Origin: JBDSLU01 sp039916225
Lineage (GTDB): Bacteria > Acidobacteriota > Vicinamibacteria > Vicinamibacterales > Vicinamibacteraceae
Direction: 5' to 3'
Assembly: GCA_039916225.1 (NCBI GenBank)
Contig: JBDSLU010000219.1
Location: 1-10,899 of the forward strand
Length of the DNA stretch: 10,899 nucleotides
A model generated the notes under the pieces. That model searched no databases. It was not told where the DNA came from and worked only from the letters and a program-made list of their open reading frames with translations. Below, piece by piece: positions 6,474-10,899 of the stretch; the first letter of the stretch is position 1, and each line of letters begins with the position of its first letter. A program made the translations under genes and the position numbers.

Positions 6474-6534
6474 GTCGCGCTACGGACAAATCGGCACGCT
6501 GTCGTGCGGGCGTGAGTCTACCGTAAACCGTGTC

Positions 6535-7446
6535 TCACGATGGATCTTTGGTGGGCGGTGGCGGCGCAGCTGGCTCGGTCGAGTCGGGCGGTTCCGAATC
6601 CGCGTCGTCCGGCGTCGTCTCCGGATCCTCGTCGAGCGTTTCAAGCTCGGCCGGCGCCGCTTCGATCGGTGCTGTGGCGCGCGTCGGACTCGAACGCGGT
6701 CCGCTCGCGGTGAGCCCGCCACCGGCACGCATACGACGCAGGATGATCGCCTGTCGCTGGCGAAGCCGGCGCGGCGGGGAGCCTGGACTGTAGCGTCGCG
6801 GATTGATCAGCGAGCCGGCGAGCAGCGCCGCCTGCTCGGCGCTCAGCCCTGACGCCGGGACGCGGAAATACGTCCGCGCCGCGGCGTCGGCGCCGTAGAC
6901 GCCGTCGCCCCATTCGACGACGTTCAGATAGAGCTCGAGGATACGGCGTTTGGTCAGCGCGCCTTCGAGCAGCCGCGTGATCAGCAACTCGCGAAACTTC
7001 CGTACCGGGTTGCGCGAGGGAGAGAGGTAGAGATTCTTCGCCAGCTGCTGGGTGATGGTACTGGCGCCGCGCGAGAAGTCGCCGCGCTTCCACATCTCCA
7101 TCGACTTCTGCAGCTCGTCGTAGTCGAAGCCGTCGTGATCGAAGAACGCGCTGTCCTCGGCGGTCAGGACGGCGCGCTTCAGGTTCGGCGAGATGTCGTC
7201 GTAGCGCACCCAGCGCTGTACGCGTTCGATCGGACGGGCCTCGCGCCGGGCCTCACGGCCGCGCAACTCGATGAACGCCGTCGTCTCGGGCGCCTCGGCG
7301 GCGAGCGGCCGCACATCGGGCAGGGTGAGATAGACCGCGGTGAGATAGATGTAGCCGAACGCCAGCGCGGCGAGCGGCCATCGTCCGATCCGGGTCAGGA
7401 GCGACGACGAACCGCCGAAGCGCTTGCCGTACTTCCAGCGGGCCAC
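6535..7446 (-). CDS. mtgA: Monofunctional peptidoglycan glycosyltransferase (GT51)
   Basis: The protein has 303 residues from a GTG at 7446. A single membrane anchor spans about residues 24-42. The GT51 domain (about 75-240) shows all its signature motifs in order: AEDSAFFDHDG with catalytic E97, RGASTITQQLAKNL (126-139), KFRELLITRLLE (150-161), KRRILELYLN (166-175) with E171, and EWGDGVYGADAAA (178-190). The enzyme polymerises lipid II into glycan strands at the outer face of the inner membrane. There is no transpeptidase domain, so it is MtgA-type and not a class A PBP. Unlike typical MtgA (about 230-245 residues) it carries a tail of roughly 60 residues rich in Pro, Glu, Asp, Ser and Thr (243-303), probably disordered and periplasmic. 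It starts 7 bp after the aminotransferase stop, so it should be co-transcribed despite the unrelated role. Confidence 0.93.
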   Translation of the reverse strand: MARWKYGKRFGGSSSLLTRIGRWPLAALAFGYIYLTAVYLTLPDVRPLAAEAPETTAFIELRGREARREARPIERVQRWVRYDDISPNLKRAVLTAEDSAFFDHDGFDYDELQKSMEMWKRGDFSRGASTITQQLAKNLYLSPSRNPVRKFRELLITRLLEGALTKRRILELYLNVVEWGDGVYGADAAARTYFRVPASGLSAEQAALLAGSLINPRRYSPGSPPRRLRQRQAIILRRMRAGGGLTASGPRSSPTRATAPIEAAPAELETLDEDPETTPDDADSEPPDSTEPAAPPPPTKDPS

Positions 7447-7453
7447 GCCGAGC

Positions 7454-8623
7454 TCAGGCGGTCGTGAGCGACGACAGGGCGTCGCCGGCCGCCGCCGTGC
7501 CGGTGCCCGGTGAGACCGCGAAGCCCTGCGCCCGCAGCGCCCGCTCGAGCGCGCTCAGGAACAGCAGAATCAACTGGCTGCTCGATCCGCTTCCCATCAG
7601 GCCGACGCGCCAGATGCGGCCGGCGAGCGGCCCGAGGCCGGCGCCGATCTCGAGGTTGAACATCTGCAGCAGGAACTTGCGCACCGCGGCTTCGTCGACG
7701 CCGTCCGGCACGCAGACCGCGTTCAGCGTCCACAGACGCTCGCTCTCGGGCGGCAGCAATTCGAGGCCCATCGCGCCGAGCCCGGCGGCGAGCACCATGT
7801 GGTGCCGGCGGTGCCGCGCGAAGCGCGCCTCGAGCGTTTCTTCCTCGACGGCGACCAGCGCCTCGCGGACGGCGTAGACGAGCGGCGCCGAGATCGTGTG
7901 GTGATACTTGCGACCGCTCCAGTACGCCTCGAGCAGCCCCAGGTCGAAATAGAAGCTGCGCGACTTGGCGCGCTCCTTGGCCCGGGCCGAAAAGCAGATC
8001 GGCGCCATGCCCGACGGCGCGCCGAGGCCTTTCTGCGTGCAGCTGTAGACCGCGTCGAGCTGCCAGCCGGCGACATCGACCGGATGCGCGCCGAGCGACG
8101 TCACCGCGTCGACGAGCATCAGGCAGCCGTTCTCGCGCGCGATCGAGGCGACCGCTTCGACTGGATTGAGCACGCCGGTGGACGTCTCGGCGTGGACCAT
8201 CGCGACGATGTCGGCCGGCGTCTGCTTCAATTGCCGCCGCACCAGCTCGGGATCGACGGCGCGGCCCCACGCCACTTCGAGGCGGCCGACGATGCCGCCG
8301 TAGCGCGAGCAGAGATCGGCGAGCCGCTCGCCGAAGTAGCCGCTGACGATGACCAGGACGTGGGTGCCTTCGCGCACCAGGTTGGCGACGGCCATCTCCA
8401 TGCCGGCCGACCCCGTCCCCGACACCGCCAGGCTGTAGCCGTCGGCGGGCGCCATGAACACGCGACCGAGCCGCGCGCGCAGGTCGTCCATGATCTTCAG
8501 CATGTCCGGATCGAGGTGGCTCAGGACAGGCGCCGCCATCGCCCGCATGATGCGCGGCGAGACGGGGCTGGGACCGGGACCGAGGAGAAGGCGTTCGACG
8601 TCGGGCAGAGGGGAGTTGGACAT
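7454..8623 (-). CDS. Class V PLP aminotransferase, alanine/serine-glyoxylate aminotransferase type
   Basis: The protein has 389 residues from the ATG at 8623; a TTG at 8632 overlapping the upstream stop (TTGA) would add three. Fold-type I class V features are present: LLLGPGPSPVSPR (12-24), the cofactor loop SGTGSAGMEM (68-77), HAETSTGV (144-151), D172 in MLVDAVTSLG contacting the pyridine nitrogen, and Schiff-base K198 in SCTQKGLGAPSG. YHHT (240-243) and R339 in WRVGLMG correspond to conserved cofactor and substrate-carboxylate positions as I recall them from human AGT. The family transfers amino groups from alanine or serine to glyoxylate, forming glycine. The gene lies directly behind a 4-hydroxy-2-oxoglutarate aldolase-like gene whose product would be glyoxylate, which supports an AGT role over cysteine desulfurase or phosphoserine aminotransferase. 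The amino donor cannot be told from the sequence. It is translationally close to both neighbours. Confidence 0.9.
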   Translation of the reverse strand: MSNSPLPDVERLLLGPGPSPVSPRIMRAMAAPVLSHLDPDMLKIMDDLRARLGRVFMAPADGYSLAVSGTGSAGMEMAVANLVREGTHVLVIVSGYFGERLADLCSRYGGIVGRLEVAWGRAVDPELVRRQLKQTPADIVAMVHAETSTGVLNPVEAVASIARENGCLMLVDAVTSLGAHPVDVAGWQLDAVYSCTQKGLGAPSGMAPICFSARAKERAKSRSFYFDLGLLEAYWSGRKYHHTISAPLVYAVREALVAVEEETLEARFARHRRHHMVLAAGLGAMGLELLPPESERLWTLNAVCVPDGVDEAAVRKFLLQMFNLEIGAGLGPLAGRIWRVGLMGSGSSSQLILLFLSALERALRAQGFAVSPGTGTAAAGDALSSLTTA

Positions 8624-8628
8624 GTGGA

Positions 8629-9543
8629 TCAAATGACGGTGAGGGCTTCCGCCCGAGTGGACAGCCTGTCGAACAGGACACGGATCGTACGGCGATCGTC
8701 GTCGTCGAGCGGGGCCAACGGGCGGCGCGGTTGGCCGGGCTGATAGCCGGCCAGTGCCATGGCCGCCTTGAGACCGGGGATGCCGAAGCCGGTCGTGACG
8801 GCGGCGGCGAGCGGCGCCAGCGCCTGCTGCAACGAGCGCGCCTCGTCGTGCTGGCCGGCACGGGCGAGCTCATAGAGACGGACGCACAGCTCCGGCACGA
8901 CGTTGGCGACGGCGACGATGGCGCCGGTGGCGCCGACCATCAGGCTGGCGTAGAGCGACGCTGCAGCGCCGACGACGACGGGGAAGCCGACGGGGGCGCG
9001 GCCGACCAGGTCGCCGACCACCGCGATGTCGCCGCTCGATTCCTTGATGCCGGCGATGTTCGGGTGCGGCGCCAGCTGCTCGACGATGGCCGGCGACAGC
9101 GTGACACCGGTCGCCTGCGGCATGTTGTAGAGCACGACCGGCACCGGCGAGCCGTCGGCGATGGCGCGGTAGTGGTCGATCAGGACGGCGGGCGTGAGCT
9201 GGTTGCGATAGACCGACGGCGTGAGCACGAGCACGGCGTCGGCGCCGACCCGCGCCACCGCCCGCGACAACGCGATCACGTCGCGCGTCGCCTGGCGTCC
9301 GGTGCCGACGAGGAGGACGCGGTCGGCGGGTACAGCCTCGCGCGCCGCGTCGACCAGCCGTACGGCTTCTTCGTCGCGGATCAGGGGCGCTTCGCCGTTG
9401 GTGCCGAGCAGGAGGACGCCGCGCAGGCCGGTGCGCATCCAGCGCTCGCAGTTGGCGCGCATGGCGCCGACATCCACCTCGTCGTCCACGAACGGCGTGG
9501 CGACGGGCGGCAGGATCCCGGCCAGGTCGAGGGGCACGCGCAC
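8629..9543 (-). CDS. DHDPS-superfamily aldolase, probable 4-hydroxy-2-oxoglutarate aldolase (HOGA-like)
   Basis: The protein has 304 residues from a GTG at 9543; a second GTG at 9537 is an alternative. The open frame continues upstream as arginine-rich nonsense antisense to no known motif, while the TIM barrel begins at LAGILPPVATPF. Class I aldolase residues are Schiff-base K167 (IAGIKESSGD) and Y139 (VVLYNMP), with T48/N49/G50/E51 (GTNGEAPL) in the substrate loop and Y112. The arginine that follows 'YN.P' in true DapA (YNVPSRTG) is replaced by QATG, so lysine synthesis is unlikely. As I recall it, human HOGA1 shares the unusual SNGE loop, the NTG in place of SRTG, and the C-terminal FGIPGLK (253-259). 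That enzyme cleaves 4-hydroxy-2-oxoglutarate to pyruvate and glyoxylate. The gene lies between dppC (34 bp) and the aminotransferase. Other members (KDG aldolase, sialate lyase) are less likely. Confidence 0.85.
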   Translation of the reverse strand: MRVPLDLAGILPPVATPFVDDEVDVGAMRANCERWMRTGLRGVLLLGTNGEAPLIRDEEAVRLVDAAREAVPADRVLLVGTGRQATRDVIALSRAVARVGADAVLVLTPSVYRNQLTPAVLIDHYRAIADGSPVPVVLYNMPQATGVTLSPAIVEQLAPHPNIAGIKESSGDIAVVGDLVGRAPVGFPVVVGAAASLYASLMVGATGAIVAVANVVPELCVRLYELARAGQHDEARSLQQALAPLAAAVTTGFGIPGLKAAMALAGYQPGQPRRPLAPLDDDDRRTIRVLFDRLSTRAEALTVI

Positions 9544-9549
9544 ATTGTA
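9544..9549 (-). promoter_or_regulatory. Candidate -10 box (TACAAT) abutting the aldolase start
   Basis: TACAAT (five of six consensus bases) on the minus strand ends exactly where the GTG at 9543 begins. Transcription from it would start near 9537, the position of the second in-frame GTG, and would yield a leaderless mRNA. No convincing -35 is found 17 bp upstream (TGCCTG). The gene may equally be transcribed from dppBC. Confidence 0.22.
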
Positions 9550-9577
9550 TCGGTTCGCGAATCGCCCAGGCAGGCGA

Positions 9578-10621
9578 TCAGCGCGGATCGCGCCGCGGAT
9601 CGATCGACAGGCTGGCGAGGTTGATCGCGAACACGACGGTGACCACCGCCCCGGCCGCGGCGAGCAGCCAGGGCGCGTCGCTGAGCACGGCAAGGTCGCT
9701 CGCGTCGTTGAGCAGGGTGCCCCAGCTCGGCGCGTCGGGCGCGAAACCGAGCCCGGCGAACGACAGCGTGGTCTCCGCGAGAATCGCCGCCGGCACGAGC
9801 TGCAGTCCCTGCATGCGGAGGAAGCCGACGGTGGCCGGGGCGAGGTGATGCCAGACCACCCGTGCCGGCGACGCCCCCATCGCCCGCGCCGCGACTGCGA
9901 ACTCCTGTAGCGCCTCACGCGCGACGATGGCGCGCACACCGCGGGCGACGATCGGCCACCCGAGCAGGGCCAGGACGGCGGTCATCAGCGTGAACAGCAC
10001 CGACGGCGGCACCGTGGCCGGCAGCGCCGCCCTCGCCGCCAGCACGACATAGAGGACCGGCAGCACAAGCACCAGCTCGGCGGCGCGCATCGCGACCGTG
10101 TCGACGACGCCGCCGGCGTAGCCGGCAGCGACGCCGATGGCGAGGCCGAGCACGATGGCGCCGAGGGACGCGACGAGCGCCACGCCGAGCGAGCGCCGGG
10201 CGCCGACGATCAGGCGGGCGAAGCCATCGCGGCCGAGACGGTCGGCGCCAAGGGGCAGCCACGGGCCGGCGTCGGCGTCGAGCGGCGCCACGAGCCGGCC
10301 GCGGACGAAGAAACCGAGCGCGATCGGGCGCGAACGATCCTCGGCAAAGCGACGCTCGAGGCGGTCGACGACATGCGCCGGATAGATGAACGGCCGCGCG
10401 TGCCAGCGGCCCTCGGCGTCGACGACGTGCGGCAGCATCGGTGGCGCCAGCACGTGATCGCGGAACTGCGCCGCCGGATCGTTGGTGGCGACGAACGGCG
10501 CCGCCAGCGCGCCAACGCCGATCAGCGCGAGGACCAGCACGCCGAGACGAGTGGCCAGGCGACGCGTCCGCCCGGTCGACGGTCCGATTCCCGGGCCGTT
10601 CGCGCTCCCGGGGGCGCTCAC
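9578..10621 (-). CDS. dppC: Dipeptide/oligopeptide ABC transporter permease, DppC family
   Basis: The protein has 347 residues from a GTG at 10621 that overlaps the dppB stop as GTGA, which decides the start; a longer open frame to 10891 only duplicates the dppB region. There is an N-terminal helix (25-45), then a large extracytoplasmic stretch, and then the binding-protein-dependent transport domain (about 138-340). The ADRLGRDGFARLIVGARRSL region (126-145) precedes TM2, as in DppC/OppC. The EAA loop that docks the ATPase is visible (EFAVAARAMGASPARVVWHH, 240-259), followed by the LAETTLSFAGLGF and SWGTLL motifs (281-304). With DppB it forms the inner-membrane channel of a peptide importer. 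The loop between TM1 and TM2 (about 52-125) is enlarged, with HARPFIYPAHVVDRLERRF and RFFVRG-like segments. ATPase and binding-protein genes are not in the window. Substrate class is inferred from family only. Confidence 0.92.
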   Translation of the reverse strand: MSAPGSANGPGIGPSTGRTRRLATRLGVLVLALIGVGALAAPFVATNDPAAQFRDHVLAPPMLPHVVDAEGRWHARPFIYPAHVVDRLERRFAEDRSRPIALGFFVRGRLVAPLDADAGPWLPLGADRLGRDGFARLIVGARRSLGVALVASLGAIVLGLAIGVAAGYAGGVVDTVAMRAAELVLVLPVLYVVLAARAALPATVPPSVLFTLMTAVLALLGWPIVARGVRAIVAREALQEFAVAARAMGASPARVVWHHLAPATVGFLRMQGLQLVPAAILAETTLSFAGLGFAPDAPSWGTLLNDASDLAVLSDAPWLLAAAGAVVTVVFAINLASLSIDPRRDPR

Positions 10622-10899
10622 GACGAGGCTCCTGGCCGGAGCCGCGGATCGAGCCACCATGCCAGGACGTCGCCGAGCGTGGTCCACACCGCGAGGAAGG
10701 CCGCCGCCGCGGCGCCGCAGCCCGCGGCGAGCGGGACGTCGCGGGTCGCCAGCGCCTCGAACATCAGCCGACCCAGGCCGGGCCAGGCGGTCACCAATTC
10801 GACCGCCAGCGATCCGCTCAGGAGCGTCCCCGCGGTGAGGCCGAGGACCGACGCCACCGGCGAGGCCGTCGGCCGCCACAACGCGCGCCACAGCCAGCG
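10618..10899 (-). CDS. dppB: Dipeptide/oligopeptide ABC transporter permease, DppB family (partial, N-terminus beyond window)
   Basis: An open minus-strand frame enters at the right edge and ends at a TGA at 10620-10618, giving 93 residues. It contains the diagnostic DppB/OppB C-terminal region: LSGSLAVELVTAWPGLGRLM (equivalent to the family 'GsvivEtvFswPGlG'), then ALATRDVPLAAG (family 'ai..rDyP...g'), a final membrane helix, and a terminal WWLDPRLR (family 'DPRir'). These motifs identify the family despite truncation. The stop overlaps the dppC start by four bases, implying translational coupling. It forms the permease heterodimer with DppC. Confidence 0.9.
   Translation of the reverse strand, partial: RWLWRALWRPTASPVASVLGLTAGTLLSGSLAVELVTAWPGLGRLMFEALATRDVPLAAGCGAAAAAFLAVWTTLGDVLAWWLDPRLRPGASS

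Noticed and set aside
6494..6507. Small hairpin GCACG/CGTGC in the 61-bp gap after mtgA.
   Set aside because: The stem is only 5 bp and no T-run follows; it is not convincing as a terminator or operator.
7799..8743. A 314-codon plus-strand frame opposite the aminotransferase.
   Set aside because: It is an antisense shadow with His/Arg/Asp-rich composition and no recognisable domain.
9544..9939. N-terminal extension of the aldolase frame up to 9939.
   Set aside because: The translation is Arg/Ser/Pro-rich without structure and lies in another frame over the 3' end of dppC. The conserved barrel begins right after the GTG at 9543.
10622..10891. N-terminal extension of dppC to 10891.
   Set aside because: It overlaps dppB in another frame; the GTGA overlap at 10621 is the standard coupled arrangement.
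1..10899. CRISPR arrays, tandem repeats, tRNA or rRNA genes, insertion-sequence ends.
   Set aside because: I saw no regularly spaced repeats, terminal inverted repeats with a transposase, cloverleaf-like sequences or rRNA signatures on reading both strands.

Overview
This is a GC-rich window (roughly two thirds G+C by eye) from a bacterial chromosome. Coding is dense and on both strands, and no stretch above 300 bases lacks a gene. GTG starts are common. The Dpp-type permeases, the MtgA-type transglycosylase, the probable secreted NlpC/P60 protein and the REC/HD-GYP regulator suggest a diderm soil- or sediment-type bacterium. The overall style resembles Acidobacteriota (Vicinamibacteria-like), but this is an impression and not a demonstrated placement. 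I see no rRNA, tRNA, CRISPR array, insertion sequence or phage module.

Layout. Positions 2-112 (+) hold the last 36 codons of a probable SAM-dependent methyltransferase. Converging on it are a REC/HD-GYP response regulator (1330-161, -) and, upstream of that, a polytopic membrane protein of unknown function (2353-1391, -). Divergent from these is a stand-alone NAD(P)-dependent dehydrogenase of the 2,4-diaminopentanoate dehydrogenase / DapB-like type (2458-3465, +), with a TATAAT box upstream. A two-gene minus-strand unit follows: an HNH endonuclease (5064-4528) and an IPT plus six-bladed propeller protein (4500-3508). Divergent from the HNH gene is an NlpC/P60 cell-wall hydrolase with an N-terminal export signal (about 5063-5638, +).

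From 10899 down to 5661 all genes lie on the minus strand and are tightly packed: dppB (cut by the window edge), dppC, a 4-hydroxy-2-oxoglutarate aldolase-like member of the DHDPS superfamily, a class V alanine/serine-glyoxylate aminotransferase, mtgA, and an unrecognised HExxH putative zinc metallopeptidase. The dppB/dppC junction is a GTGA overlap. The aldolase/aminotransferase junction is a TTGA overlap or a 5-bp gap. The aminotransferase/mtgA gap is 7 bp. This looks like an operon or a near-continuous transcript.

How the genes may work together. The most coherent idea is that the aldolase and aminotransferase form a glyoxylate module. The aldolase would split 4-hydroxy-2-oxoglutarate, the last intermediate of hydroxyproline breakdown, into pyruvate and glyoxylate. 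The aminotransferase would turn glyoxylate into glycine. They sit directly behind a peptide-type ABC importer, so uptake and use of hydroxyproline-containing peptides is a reasonable hypothesis. The lower half of the cluster (mtgA and the metallopeptidase) and the nearby NlpC/P60 gene concern the cell wall or unknown functions. They may simply share transcription. No clearly new defence or mobile system is visible.
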